The position numbers and the translations under genes are program-made. DNA of 64,000 bases from Lolliginicoccus suaedae. GTDB lineage: Bacteria > Actinomycetota > Actinomycetes > Mycobacteriales > Mycobacteriaceae. Of the stretch, positions 33,690 to 42,703 are shown one piece after another. Within the stretch, counting starts at the first letter, position 1, and each line of letters starts with the position of its first letter. The DNA lies in assembly GCF_008312885.1 (NCBI RefSeq), contig NZ_VSSO01000003.1, positions 1 through 64,000 on the forward strand, given 5' to 3'. The notes below the pieces were generated by a model. The model was given only the letters and a program-made list of their open reading frames with translations, was not told the DNA's origin and did no database searches.

Positions 33690-35162
33690 TCAGCCGTTGT
33701 TGCCGGAGAGCTTCTCGCGGAGCGCGGCGAGCTGCTCGTCGCTGGCGAGGGTCCCACCGGAACTGGTGGTGCTCGGCGCGGCGACTGCCTCGGCGACGCC
33801 ACTGTCGGAGGAGTAGTTGCTCGGTGCGGCCTCGGCGGCTTCTGCCTCGACCTTGGCGAACTTCTCCATCTGAGCGGTGTGCATCTTGTGGCGACGCTCG
33901 GCCTCGGCGTAGCGGGCCTCCCACTCCTCGCGCTGCTTCTCGAAGCCCTCGAGCCATTCGTTGGTCTCGGGATCGAAGCCCTCGGGGAAGATGTAGTTGC
34001 CAGCCTCGTCGTAGGAATCGGCCATGCCGTACTTGGCGGGGTCGAACTCCTCGGTGTACTCCTCGTTGGCCTGCTTGAGGCTCAGCGAGATCCGGCGACG
34101 CTCGAGGTCGATGTCGATGACCTTGACCATGGCATCGTCGTTGACGCTGACGACCTGGTCCGGCACCTCGACGTGGCGCTCGGCGAGCTCGGAGATGTGC
34201 ACGAGGCCCTCGATCCCCTCTTCGACGCGCACGAACGCACCGAACGGAACGAGCTTGGTGACCTTGCCGGGCACGATCTGGCCGATGGCGTGGGTGCGGG
34301 CGAACTGGCGCCACGGATCTTCCTGGGTCGCCTTGAGCGACAGGGAGACACGCTCGCGGTCCATGTCGACATCGAGGACCTCGACGGTGACCTCGTCGCC
34401 GACCTGCACGACCTCGGAGGGGTGATCGATGTGCTTCCAGGACAGCTCGGAGACGTGCACGAGGCCGTCGACCCCGCCAAGATCGACGAAGGCGCCGAAG
34501 TTGACGATGGAGGACACGACGCCCTTGCGGACCTGGCCCTTCTGGAGCTGGTGCAGGAACTCGCTGCGAACCTCGGACTGGGTCTGCTCGAGCCATGCGC
34601 GGCGGGACAGGACCACATTGTTGCGGTTCTTGTCGAGCTCGATGATCTTGGCCTCGATCTCCTTGCCGACATAGGGCTGGAGGTCGCGGACGCGGCGCAT
34701 CTCGACGAGGGAGGCCGGAAGGAAGCCACGGAGGCCGATGTCGAGGATAAGTCCACCCTTGACAACCTCGATAACGGTGCCCTTGACGGCCTCGTCCTTC
34801 TCCTTGAGCGCCTCGATGGTGCCCCAGGCGCGCTCGTACTGCGCGCGCTTCTTGGACAGGATCAGGCGCCCGTCCTTGTCTTCCTTGGTGAGGACGAGTG
34901 CCTCGACAGCGTCACCGACCGTGACTACCTCGCTGGGGTCGACATCGTGCTTGATCGACAGCTCGCGGGACGGGATGACACCCTCGGTCTTGTAGCCGAT
35001 GTCGAGCAGGACCTCGTCGCGATCGACCTTGACGATGATCCCTTCAACGATGTCGCCGTCGTTGAAGTACTTGATGGTTGCGTCGACGGCGGCGAGGAAG
35101 TCCTCGGCGGAGCCAATATCATTGATGGCTACCTGCGGCGAGGTCGAGGTTGTGGTGGGCAT
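33690..35162 (-). CDS. rpsA: 30S ribosomal protein S1
   Basis: mRNA-binding ribosomal protein. Four S1 OB-fold repeats begin near residues 35 (GDIVEGIIVKVDRDEVLLDIGYK), 120 (KGTVIEVVKGGLILDIG), 205 (RKGVVSSIVNFGAFVDLGGVDG) and 290 (GQIVPGKVTKLVPFGAFV). A ~120-residue acidic/Ala-rich tail follows. About 490 aa; actinobacterial S1 has four rather than six repeats. ATG 35162 matches the conserved start PTTTSTSPQVAIND; an upstream in-frame start at 35183 is less likely. Confidence 0.96.
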   Translation of the reverse strand: MPTTTSTSPQVAINDIGSAEDFLAAVDATIKYFNDGDIVEGIIVKVDRDEVLLDIGYKTEGVIPSRELSIKHDVDPSEVVTVGDAVEALVLTKEDKDGRLILSKKRAQYERAWGTIEALKEKDEAVKGTVIEVVKGGLILDIGLRGFLPASLVEMRRVRDLQPYVGKEIEAKIIELDKNRNNVVLSRRAWLEQTQSEVRSEFLHQLQKGQVRKGVVSSIVNFGAFVDLGGVDGLVHVSELSWKHIDHPSEVVQVGDEVTVEVLDVDMDRERVSLSLKATQEDPWRQFARTHAIGQIVPGKVTKLVPFGAFVRVEEGIEGLVHISELAERHVEVPDQVVSVNDDAMVKVIDIDLERRRISLSLKQANEEYTEEFDPAKYGMADSYDEAGNYIFPEGFDPETNEWLEGFEKQREEWEARYAEAERRHKMHTAQMEKFAKVEAEAAEAAPSNYSSDSGVAEAVAAPSTTSSGGTLASDEQLAALREKLSGNNG

Positions 35163-35345
35163 TAGGTGAGGTGCTCCGGACATTTGGACTCAAAGTTACA
35201 TGGACAGGTGCAGGCCCGCGCGGCACCTCGAGCGCCCCTGCTGGAAGACACCGCAGAACGAGTTCGCCGGGAGGCTCTCCCTGGCAGCCCTCGAGCACCC
35301 TCAGGCACACGCAAAACCCTACCGTGCACACGGCACAGCACGAAT

Positions 35346-35375
35346 AGACTACGTGATCAGACTGTTGCGCGGCAA
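35346..35375 (-). promoter_or_regulatory. candidate rpsA promoter
   Basis: On the minus strand TTGCCG (35370-35375) and TAGTCT (35346-35351) are spaced 18 bases apart, a good sigma-70-type pair. It would give a leader of about 175 bases to rpsA, room for translational autocontrol by S1. Confidence 0.4.
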
Positions 35376-35525
35376 ACCCGACCCGCAGCAACAACAGTCG
35401 ATTCCTCGTCGATGCTCGGGGCCGCTCGACCGACCGGCGAACAGTGCCGTTCTCGCCCCCTCGCCCTGCCATCGATCGCCCCGCCAGCACCCGGCTGATA
35501 ACCGTCAGAGCGAGCCGCTGTACAT

Positions 35526-35548
35526 TACTGTGTGTCGCACAGTATAGT
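35526..35548 (+). promoter_or_regulatory. padR operator overlapping its -10 box
   Basis: Perfect inverted repeat TACTGTG-TGTCG-CACAGTA (35526-35544) overlaps the -10 hexamer TATAGT (35543-35548), which lies seven bases before the padR ATG. PadR family repressors bind such dyads and repress themselves, so this is very likely the autoregulatory site. Confidence 0.65.
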
Positions 35549-35555
35549 AGGACCC

Positions 35556-35897
35556 ATGACGCGGGAAGAACTGCTAGCAGGGCACATCCAGGAGCTACGC
35601 AGGGGCACCGTCGCACTGGCCTGCCTCGCGACGCTCTCCGAGCCCCGGTACGGCTATGCACTGCTCGAGACCCTGCGAGCGGCAGGCCTCGATGTAGACG
35701 GCAACACCCTCTATCCACTCCTGCGGCGCCTCGACAAGCAGGGCCTGCTCGACAGCGAGTGGAACACCGAGGAGCCACGGCCCCGCAAGTTCTATCGCAT
35801 CAGCGAGCTCGGAACCGCACTCCTCGGGGAACTGACCGAGGAGTGGCGGACCCTCAATTCATCCATCGAGGCACTGGCACAAGGAGCAATCGAATGA
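35556..35897 (+). CDS. PadR family transcriptional regulator
   Basis: 113 aa. Winged helix of the PadR type: GTVALACLATLSEPRYGYALLE, then GNTLYPLLRRLDKQGLLDSEW and RKFYRISELGTALL. No large C-terminal domain, so a short PadR-s2-like member with a dimerising last helix. It overlaps the next gene by four bases (ATGA). The pairing with a HAAS-domain membrane protein is a recurrent arrangement. Confidence 0.9.
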   Translation: MTREELLAGHIQELRRGTVALACLATLSEPRYGYALLETLRAAGLDVDGNTLYPLLRRLDKQGLLDSEWNTEEPRPRKFYRISELGTALLGELTEEWRTLNSSIEALAQGAIE

Positions 35898-36850
35898 CTA
35901 CCTTGACCGAGCGCTATGTGGGGGACGTCGTCCGGCGCCTTCCCGAGAAGCAGCGCGGAGACATCGCCGCGGAGCTCACCGTCGCGATCAGCGACATGAT
36001 CGACGCGCGCACCGACGCTGGCCAGCCCTTGCCCGACGCCGAGCGCGCGGCACTGATCGAGCTGGGCGAACCACGAGCCCTGGCCGGGAAGTACCGCGAC
36101 CGGCCCCAGTACCTGATCGGGCCCGAGCTCTTCCCCGACTACCTCAGGCTCGTGCAGCTGCTCGCCTCGATCGTCCTCCCCGTCATCGCCGTGGTGATCG
36201 TCGCGGTCAAGCTGCTCGAGAACGCCCCGATCAGCAGCGTGCTGGGCTCAGCGATCGGCGTCACCTTCGAGACCGCTGTGCAGCTCGTGTTCTGGGTGAC
36301 GCTGGTCTTCGCGATCATCGAGCGGTCCGGGCGCCAGGAGGACGTGATCGAGCATGAGGACTGGGACCCGAATTCCCTGCCGGACCCTGCCGGCGCGACC
36401 ACGATCTCGCGCGGCGAGGCAGTCTCGGGAATAGCATTCCTCCTCATCGCCATTGGTTTCCTCTTCTGGCAGCACCTGCGCTCACCGTTCTCCACCCTCG
36501 ACGATGCCCGCGTGCCGATCCTCGACCCCGAGCTATGGAACGGCTGGATGCAGGTCATCATCGCCGTCCTTGTCCTCTCGCTGGTGATCGAGGTCGCCAA
36601 GCTCGTTCGCGGCCGCTGGGACTATCCCCTCGCGATCGCGAACACCGCGGCGAACGTGGCATTCCTCGCTATCGTCGGCTGGCTGGCCAGCTCGGACGAT
36701 CTCATCAACCCCGATCTGCTAGCGACCATCGCCGACCGGGCCCAGTGGGATTCCGTGCCCACCATCAATCCGTGGCTGATCATCCTGGTCATCGCCGTGA
36801 TCGCGATCTGGGACAGCGCGGAGGGCTTGCGCAAGGCACGGGCCGCCTAG
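35894..36850 (+). CDS. HAAS domain membrane protein
   Basis: 318 aa. The N-terminal ~80 residues form a HAAS/DUF1700-type signalling domain (ERYVGDVVRRLPEKQRGDIAAEL ... ELGEPRALAGKYRDRPQYLIGP). About six transmembrane segments follow (LLASIVLPVIAVVIVAVKLL; FWVTLVFAII; SGIAFLLIAIGFLFW; VIIAVLVLSLVI; NVAFLAIVGWLA; WLIILVIAVIAIW). Start overlaps the padR stop. HAAS domains are found beside PadR regulators and are thought to interact with them; ligand unknown. Confidence 0.85.
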   Translation: MTTLTERYVGDVVRRLPEKQRGDIAAELTVAISDMIDARTDAGQPLPDAERAALIELGEPRALAGKYRDRPQYLIGPELFPDYLRLVQLLASIVLPVIAVVIVAVKLLENAPISSVLGSAIGVTFETAVQLVFWVTLVFAIIERSGRQEDVIEHEDWDPNSLPDPAGATTISRGEAVSGIAFLLIAIGFLFWQHLRSPFSTLDDARVPILDPELWNGWMQVIIAVLVLSLVIEVAKLVRGRWDYPLAIANTAANVAFLAIVGWLASSDDLINPDLLATIADRAQWDSVPTINPWLIILVIAVIAIWDSAEGLRKARAA

Positions 36851-36928
36851 CCACGCTGGAAGGGCCCGCTGCACGGCCCGGGCCCATGGCTAAGCTGGTG
36901 GCTTCCCGATCAACCAGTGGCAGGAAGC

Positions 36929-37774
36929 ATGAGCCCCCATCCACCGCACGAGCCCGACCCCGAGCACACGACCGTCTCGCAGCGTCGCGTGACCTCGCCC
37001 GAGAGCGACGCCGCCAACCGCGCCTGGTGGGATCACGATGCCGCCGCGTACCACGACGAGCACGCGGACTTCCTCGGCGTCGACTCCCCCGCTGGCGAGT
37101 TCATCTGGTGCCCCGAGTCCCTGCACGAAGGCGATATGCGCCTGCTCGGCGACATCAGCGGCAAGCGCATCCTCGAGATCGGGTGCGGCTCCGCGCCATG
37201 CTCGCGGTGGCTCACCAGCAATGGAGCCACCGCGATCGGGCTGGACATCTCCACGGGCATGCTGGATCGCGCCCGTGGCGTCATGGCGCGGGGCGGACCG
37301 CAGGTTCCCCTGGTGCAGGCCTCCGCGGAACGGCTGCCATTCGCCAGCGAGACGTTCGACGCGGCCTGCTCCGCGTTCGGTGGCGTGCCATTCGTCGCTG
37401 ATTCCGCCCGCGTCATGCGGGAGGTCGCGCGGGTGCTTCGACCAGGCGCGCCCTGGGTGTTCTCGATCAACCACCCGATGCGCTGGATGTTCCCCGACGA
37501 TCCCGGCCCCCGCGGCTTGACAGTCGTTTCCTCCTACTTCGACCGCAGCCCGTACGTGGAGGTGGATCGCAACGGCATCCCCGCGTACGTCGAGCATCAC
37601 CGCACGATGGGCGATCGCGTCCGCGAGATCGTTGCTGCTGGGCTCGTGCTCGAGGATGTCATCGAGCCGGAATGGCCGGAGTGGCTCGATCGGGAATGGG
37701 GCCAATGGAGCCCGCTGCGGGGCTGGCACTTCCCCGGCACCGCGATCTTCTGCACGCGCAAGCCCGCGGCCTGA
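36929..37774 (+). CDS. class I SAM-dependent methyltransferase
   Basis: 281 aa. Motif I ILEIGCGSAPCSRWL, acidic loop GLDISTGMLDRARG, and motif II/III region EVARVLRPGAPWVFS. The N-terminus NRAWWDHDAAAYHDEH is typical of the UbiE/Methyltransf_11 group in actinobacteria, and the C-terminal EWPEWLDREWGQWSPLRG is a signature of this subfamily. Substrate unknown. ATG preceded by AGGAA. Convergent with the GT-C-like membrane protein. Confidence 0.87.
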   Translation: MSPHPPHEPDPEHTTVSQRRVTSPESDAANRAWWDHDAAAYHDEHADFLGVDSPAGEFIWCPESLHEGDMRLLGDISGKRILEIGCGSAPCSRWLTSNGATAIGLDISTGMLDRARGVMARGGPQVPLVQASAERLPFASETFDAACSAFGGVPFVADSARVMREVARVLRPGAPWVFSINHPMRWMFPDDPGPRGLTVVSSYFDRSPYVEVDRNGIPAYVEHHRTMGDRVREIVAAGLVLEDVIEPEWPEWLDREWGQWSPLRGWHFPGTAIFCTRKPAA

Positions 37775-37783
37775 TCGCGGCAG

Positions 37784-39553
37784 CTACTCCCCCGCGTGCA
37801 CGGCAACCCCCACCGGCCCGGTGCCCACGCACATCTCGAGTCCCGGATCCAGGGTGCGGAGCAGGAGGGTGTCCCCGCCCCCCACGATGCGGACATGCAC
37901 GGTGTTGAGCCCCGGCTCCACCGGGAACACGACCTCGCGGGCAGGCTCGCCATCGAAGCGGATCGTGGCATTGCCCGGGCCCGAGGCGAAGTAGTTCAGC
38001 TGGGCGGTCCACCCATGCTCGATCATGGCGCCGTCGAGCGGGACCCGGCGCGGGGCACTATCGGTGATCCGGTGCCCGCAGTCCGGCACGGGCCCGGGCA
38101 GGATGCGCCGGTTCCACCACACCTCGGCGGGCACGATCGCTCCCTCGTCAGTGATCATCCGCAGGTCCGTGACCGAATCCCTCACGACGATGCGGTCACG
38201 CAGCGGAGCGAGGAACTCGCTCGCGAGATTCATGGGATAGGAGACGGGCCCGAGCACCGTCCACGGCACTTCCTGCTCGAGGAGCTCCACGGTGCCAGCT
38301 CCCGTGGCTGCCCGGATGCCCTCCATGTAGGAGCGCGCCGGGGAGTCCGACCAAGAGTGGGAGAACGCGATGGTCGTCCAGGTGCTGCCGGCGACGAGCA
38401 CCGCGCCCGCCACGGCCAGCGACACCGGCCGCAGCATCAACGGCGGCACCCTGCGTGGATCACGGCACGGCGCAACGAGCACCAGGGCGATCGCGATCGC
38501 GATGACCACGGCGGAGTCAGCGAGATAGCGCAGCGACAGAACGATCTCGATGGCCGTGCCACTGCCTCCGCGCACGGCCGCGACCGGCACCAGGGTGACC
38601 GCGACATACAGCATCGCTGCTCCCAGGACGAGCAACGAATGCCGCTTGCGCCTCCCCACGAGCACGATTCCCCCGGCCACCACGGCTAGGGCCACCACCG
38701 CCAGCACGAGCGGCGGGTCCGCCCACGGCGTCGAGGGCTGCCACCGCTCCCATCGCCAGGGCCCGCCGACGAGAGCAGGCACCACTCCATCAACGACCGC
38801 GCGCGCGAGGAATCGCGGATAGCTGGCCACCCCGTCCCAGGAGGCATCGCGGGCCCCGGCCAGGTAGTAGAAGGGCAGCCACGCCACCAGTACGAGGCCG
38901 TGCGCCAGCCACATCGGCCATGTGCGGCGCAGCATCCCCGGTGCGGCGCCGGTCACCCGCGACCACAACAGCAGCGCGGCCAGCGCGACCGCCGGAACCA
39001 CGATGGCCTTCTCGAAGAAGCCGAGACCCACCACCAGCACCGCCACGCTGCTCACCAGCCACCGTCGCCGGCCGGTCCGCGCATAGAGCACCGCATCGCC
39101 TACCACCCAGGCCATCGCGGCTTGCAGCGGTAGCGCGTTCAGGGCGGCGGACCACCATGCCATCGCCGGCAGCGTCAACGGCCCGAGCGCGAACCAAGCG
39201 AGCGGCACGAGCAGCACGGGCCGCCACCCGACGAGGATGACCAGCATGCGCAGCACCGCCAGGAGAACTACTGCCTGGAGCAGCAGCACCGATGCCGCCG
39301 CGAGCCCCCACCCGAGCGGGCTGGCCGAGGTGACGATCCACGTCACCAGGAACGCCAGCGGCATCACATGGCCATCGTGGCTGGCCAGGAGCAGATCAGC
39401 CGACCAGGGCGCCTCGCGGGAAGCACGGCTCGCGAGGACGAAATCGTCCCAGTAGAAGTAGCCCTCGTGCAGCCCCCAGCCACGCAGCAGAAGCGCCACC
39501 GCCATGATCGCTAGCGCCCAGCGAAGGAGCACCGAGCGCCGCTGATCACGCAT
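37784..39553 (-). CDS. polytopic membrane protein, GT-C glycosyltransferase-like
   Basis: 589 aa with about nine or ten hydrophobic spans and a C-terminal ~170-residue soluble domain. The first outer loop contains GYFYWDDFVLA, the acidic pair seen in GT-C glycosyltransferases that use lipid-linked sugars. The C-terminal part (PGNATIRFDGEPAREVVFPVEPGLNTVHVRI) looks like an extracellular beta-sandwich. ATG 39553 overlaps the hydrolase stop by eight bases. Could act in cell-envelope glycosylation; that is inference. Confidence 0.72.
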   Translation of the reverse strand: MRDQRRSVLLRWALAIMAVALLLRGWGLHEGYFYWDDFVLASRASREAPWSADLLLASHDGHVMPLAFLVTWIVTSASPLGWGLAAASVLLLQAVVLLAVLRMLVILVGWRPVLLVPLAWFALGPLTLPAMAWWSAALNALPLQAAMAWVVGDAVLYARTGRRRWLVSSVAVLVVGLGFFEKAIVVPAVALAALLLWSRVTGAAPGMLRRTWPMWLAHGLVLVAWLPFYYLAGARDASWDGVASYPRFLARAVVDGVVPALVGGPWRWERWQPSTPWADPPLVLAVVALAVVAGGIVLVGRRKRHSLLVLGAAMLYVAVTLVPVAAVRGGSGTAIEIVLSLRYLADSAVVIAIAIALVLVAPCRDPRRVPPLMLRPVSLAVAGAVLVAGSTWTTIAFSHSWSDSPARSYMEGIRAATGAGTVELLEQEVPWTVLGPVSYPMNLASEFLAPLRDRIVVRDSVTDLRMITDEGAIVPAEVWWNRRILPGPVPDCGHRITDSAPRRVPLDGAMIEHGWTAQLNYFASGPGNATIRFDGEPAREVVFPVEPGLNTVHVRIVGGGDTLLLRTLDPGLEMCVGTGPVGVAVHAGE

Positions 39554-40220
39554 CAGGAACCAGGAGATCCAGCGCCGCGGCAATGATCGTCTCGTTCATC
39601 GCGGGACGGGCACCACCGCCGAGATCGTGGCGGGCCTTCTCCACGATCACGAGCCGGGACGGAGCGGTGATCCCGCGCAGCGCGGCGGTGGCCTCGTCGG
39701 GCGTGCCGAATGGATCTCGCTCCCCGTGCACGAACATCGTCGGCCCAGTGATCGCGGGAAAATGCTCGGTACGCATCCGGTCTGGCTTGCCGGGCGGATG
39801 AAACGGGTACGAGAGCAACAGCAAGCCATGCGCGAGACCAGGCTCGTCCGCGCAGAGCATGCTCGCCTGGCGACCACCATAGGAATGACCACCGAGGAAG
39901 ACCGGGGCGTCCGTGCGCTCGCGCAGCATCCGTGCCGCGAGCGCGATGCCCGCGCGATCGACGCCCGCATGCGCGCGGTGCGGAGGCCCGGCCGGTCGCC
40001 GGACCCGGAACGGAAGATTGAAGCGAAGGACAAGGACGCCCTTGCGGGCGAGCTGGCTGGCGATCTCCACAAGCAGCGGGCTCGTGGCGTCGCTGCCCGC
40101 GCCGTGGGCGAGCGCGAGGGCCGCGCGCGGGGCGCTGCACTCATGGAGCAAGCCGGTCACCGAAGCATCGCCGTCGGTGAGCGCAACAGGAACCACGGGA
40201 GGTGCCGGCACGGAATACAT
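39546..40220 (-). CDS. KANL3/Tex30-type alpha/beta hydrolase
   Basis: 224 aa. Nucleophile elbow GGHSYGGRQ, ALAHGAGSD oxyanion region, acid in VHGERDPFGTPDE and His in KARHDLGG. This is the dienelactone-hydrolase-like KANL3/Tex30 family of actinobacteria; the substrate is unknown. ATG 40220 has a TACCGT -10 box seven bases upstream, so it may be leaderless; a start at 40304 is in frame but lies upstream of this promoter. Confidence 0.82.
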   Translation of the reverse strand: MYSVPAPPVVPVALTDGDASVTGLLHECSAPRAALALAHGAGSDATSPLLVEIASQLARKGVLVLRFNLPFRVRRPAGPPHRAHAGVDRAGIALAARMLRERTDAPVFLGGHSYGGRQASMLCADEPGLAHGLLLLSYPFHPPGKPDRMRTEHFPAITGPTMFVHGERDPFGTPDEATAALRGITAPSRLVIVEKARHDLGGGARPAMNETIIAAALDLLVPDA

Positions 40221-40334
40221 GCCGACGACGGTAGCGGACGGGCCCGGCTGGAACATTTCGCGACGCGATCTGGTTACGTAGGGTAGACCGAGCCGGGCCA
40301 CCACCCCGGCAAACGATCAACGTTAGGAATAACA

Positions 40335-40721
40335 GTGGCGACTAAGGCCCTCACCCACACCGATTTCGAGTCCACGATCACTGATAACGACGTGGTCCTG
40401 GTGGACTTCTGGGCCGAATGGTGCGGCCCCTGCAAGTCCTTCGCCCCCACGTTCGAGGCATCCTCGGAGAAGCACCCCGATGTGGTCCACGCCAAGGTTG
40501 ACACCGAGGCCGAGCAGCAGCTCGCGGCGGCCGCGGGAATCCAGTCGATCCCGACCGTGATGGCGTTCCGCGAGGGAATCCTCGTTTTCGCGCAGCCCGG
40601 CGCCCTGCCGTCCGACGCGCTCGAGAGCCTGATCACGCAGGTCAAGGATCTCGACATGGACGAGGTTCGCCAGCAGATCGCCGCGCAGCAAGAGAACCCC
40701 GCGCAGGAGAACGCTCAGTAG
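40335..40721 (+). CDS. trxB1: thioredoxin
   Basis: 128 aa disulfide reductase with the active site WAEWCGPCK, cis-proline in SIPTVMAF and no signal peptide. The stretch SEKHPDVVHAKVDTEAEQ is shared with mycobacterial TrxB1 (Rv1471), hence the symbol. GTG start after AGGAA. The C-terminal tail is Gln/Glu-rich. Confidence 0.92.
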   Translation: MATKALTHTDFESTITDNDVVLVDFWAEWCGPCKSFAPTFEASSEKHPDVVHAKVDTEAEQQLAAAAGIQSIPTVMAFREGILVFAQPGALPSDALESLITQVKDLDMDEVRQQIAAQQENPAQENAQ

Positions 40722-40753
40722 CAGGCTCGAGCTCCACGCGAGCCGATCGCGAC

Positions 40754-40782
40754 CGGGGAGGCAGTGAAGAACTGCCTCCCCG
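40754..40782. terminator. bidirectional terminator between trx and the dehydrogenase gene
   Basis: CGGGGAGGCAGT and ACTGCCTCCCCG form a 12-bp perfect stem with loop GAAGA between convergent genes. Confidence 0.8.
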
Positions 40783-40811
40783 TGCTGCATCCGAAAGCCC
40801 TTCGAGCGCGA

Positions 40812-41885
40812 TCAGCCCCGGCGCCCCACGCGCGCCAGCACCAGTTCGGTGAACTCGCTCGTCGATGCCAGCCCGCCGAGGTCGGCAGTGGCCACACCAC
40901 TGGCGAGGGTGGTGGAGATGGCGTGGCGGATGCGGTGCGCGGCGTCGTTCAGGCGGTGGTCGGCGCGCTGTCCTGCCAGCCACTCGAGCAGCAAGGCCGC
41001 GGAGAGGAACAACGCGGTCGGGTTCGCGCGGTTGCGCCCGGCTATACCGGGCGCGGCACCGTGCGCCGCCTGGGCCATCGCCTGGGTGTCCGAGGCGTTG
41101 AGCGAGGCCGCGAGGCCCAGCGAGCCTGACAGCTCCCCTGCGAGGTCGGACAAGATGTCGCCGAGCATGTTCTCCGCGACGATGACGTCGAAGTCACCGC
41201 CGCGCACCAGGTGCGCGGCCATCGCATCGACGTGCTCATCATCGACGTGCAGCCCTGGATGCTCGCTCGCCACCTCACGGCACGCGTCAAGGAACATCCC
41301 CATGGACAGCGGTAGCACGTTCGCCTTGTGCACGATGGTCAGCCGCTTGCGCCGTGTCATCGCGAGCTCGCACGCGACGCGGGCAATGCGCTCGCACGCT
41401 GGCCGGGTGAACACCCCCACGGCGAGCGCGACATCGTTGGTCGGCTTGAACTCGCCCGATCCGACCGCCATGTTGCGGTCGGCGTAGAAGCCTTCGGTGT
41501 TCTCCCGGACGATCACGACGTCAAGGTCCGGGCGCAGCGCACGGATGCCGGGAAGCGCTGCGGCGGGCCGGATGTTCGCGTAGAGGCCGAACTGCTTGCG
41601 GATGCGACCCCCGGGCGCCGTGCGGGCCCGATGCTCGGCGGGGTAGCCAGCGTTGTCGTGCGGGCCGAGGATCCAGCCCGGCATGGTGGCGAGCGCGTCC
41701 ACGGTCTCGGCGGGCAGTGCATCACCGTGGGTATCGATGGCTGCCCGGCCGTAGGGCAGCTCGTGCCAGCCGATGGGCCGCGCGCCCGCCGCTGCCAGCG
41801 CCGCATCCACGACCTTCACCGTGGCGGGCACGATCTCGGCACCGATGCCGTCACCGTGCAGGACTCCGAGCTCGATATCACCCAT
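40812..41885 (-). CDS. isocitrate/isopropylmalate dehydrogenase family protein
   Basis: 357 aa NAD(P)-dependent beta-decarboxylating dehydrogenase. Starts GVLHGDGIGAEIVP; substrate-loop region RENTEGFYADRN; signature NMLGDILSDLAGELSGSLGL. The RENTEG motif resembles isocitrate or homoisocitrate enzymes rather than LeuB (which has RELTGG), so it is not the leucine-pathway enzyme. Exact 2-hydroxy acid substrate unknown; tartrate/malate-type is possible. ATG 41885 follows GAGG; the frame extending to 42611 is a shadow. Confidence 0.82.
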   Translation of the reverse strand: MGDIELGVLHGDGIGAEIVPATVKVVDAALAAAGARPIGWHELPYGRAAIDTHGDALPAETVDALATMPGWILGPHDNAGYPAEHRARTAPGGRIRKQFGLYANIRPAAALPGIRALRPDLDVVIVRENTEGFYADRNMAVGSGEFKPTNDVALAVGVFTRPACERIARVACELAMTRRKRLTIVHKANVLPLSMGMFLDACREVASEHPGLHVDDEHVDAMAAHLVRGGDFDVIVAENMLGDILSDLAGELSGSLGLAASLNASDTQAMAQAAHGAAPGIAGRNRANPTALFLSAALLLEWLAGQRADHRLNDAAHRIRHAISTTLASGVATADLGGLASTSEFTELVLARVGRRG

Positions 41886-41963
41886 GCGTCCATCCTCGCG
41901 CATCGCGGCAAGCCGCTCGCGACCGGGCAGCGCGCGCCGACCATGCCGCGCGATAATGGACCG

Positions 41964-42515
41964 ATGGTGCAATCGGTCGAGCTGCTCCTTGATCCCGGCC
42001 TCGATGCCGCGGTGCGCGCGGACTGGGAGGCTCTGTCCGCGCGGGGTATCCGCGCGTTGCGCCCGCACCACCGGCCGCATATCACCATCGGCGTGGCGAG
42101 CGAGATCTATCCTCGCATCGACAAGGCCCTCGCCCGGGCACTGGCGATGCTGCCGATCCCCGTGACGCTGGGCGGCCTGCTCGTGTTCGGGACGGGCCGG
42201 GTGGTGATCGCGCGCGCGGTCACCATGTCTCCGGAGCTCGTCGAGGCACACCAGGCGGTGTGGGCCGCGATGCACGACTGCCCCGGCCAGCCACGCCATA
42301 CGGCGCCGGGTGAGTGGACCCCGCACGCGACGCTCGCCAAGCGTGTGCCCGTCGCGGAATGCGGCACCGCCATCGAAACTGTCGCGCGGCGCCGCGACCT
42401 GCATGGCCACATCATCGCGGCGCGCCGCTGGGACGGCGAGGAGCATCGGGAATGGCTCGTCGCGGGAACCGATGAGTCCAGCGGTGGCCCACCGATCACT
42501 GGCCCCACCAGTTGA
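41964..42515 (+). CDS. 2'-5' RNA ligase-like 2H phosphoesterase
   Basis: 183 aa. The two HxT/S motifs of the 2H family are PHITIG and PHATLAK, about 90 residues apart, placing it with LigT/cyclic phosphodiesterase-like proteins acting on 2',3'-cyclic phosphates. ATG 41964 has GATAAT six bases before it and no Shine-Dalgarno, suggesting a leaderless transcript. Confidence 0.8.
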   Translation: MVQSVELLLDPGLDAAVRADWEALSARGIRALRPHHRPHITIGVASEIYPRIDKALARALAMLPIPVTLGGLLVFGTGRVVIARAVTMSPELVEAHQAVWAAMHDCPGQPRHTAPGEWTPHATLAKRVPVAECGTAIETVARRRDLHGHIIAARRWDGEEHREWLVAGTDESSGGPPITGPTS

Positions 42516-42621
42516 GCGAGCCGTGCGGAAGGATCTCCTGGTGGGTATCCGCGCCGACCCCCGCGAGCGCGAGCAGGTTGAGAAGGACCAGGACTCCCGC
42601 GAACACCACAAGCACTGTCAT
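42496..42621 (-). CDS. small single-span membrane protein
   Basis: 41 aa: a hydrophobic segment (VLVVFAGVLVLLNLLALAGV) followed by a short soluble tail ending in HGSLNWWGQ. ATG at 42621 with a weak GGAAG upstream. Its last 20 bases overlap the convergent 2H phosphoesterase gene. The membrane segment and ordered tail look real, but there is no homology support from memory. Confidence 0.5.
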   Translation of the reverse strand: MTVLVVFAGVLVLLNLLALAGVGADTHQEILPHGSLNWWGQ

Positions 42622-42703
42622 GGCTTCCACTCTGCGCCGGTGATCGTCCGCGCGACAGTGGCGGGAATGCCATTCCGCAACACATTCCTGCCATACTGCT
42701 GGC

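Larger units (their letters stand above)
35163..35555. other. rpsA / padR divergent intergenic region
   Basis: About 390 bases without a supportable gene. It holds a long rpsA leader and promoter and, at the other end, the padR promoter and operator. Several GC-driven frames run through it but none has a convincing start or homology. Confidence 0.6.
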
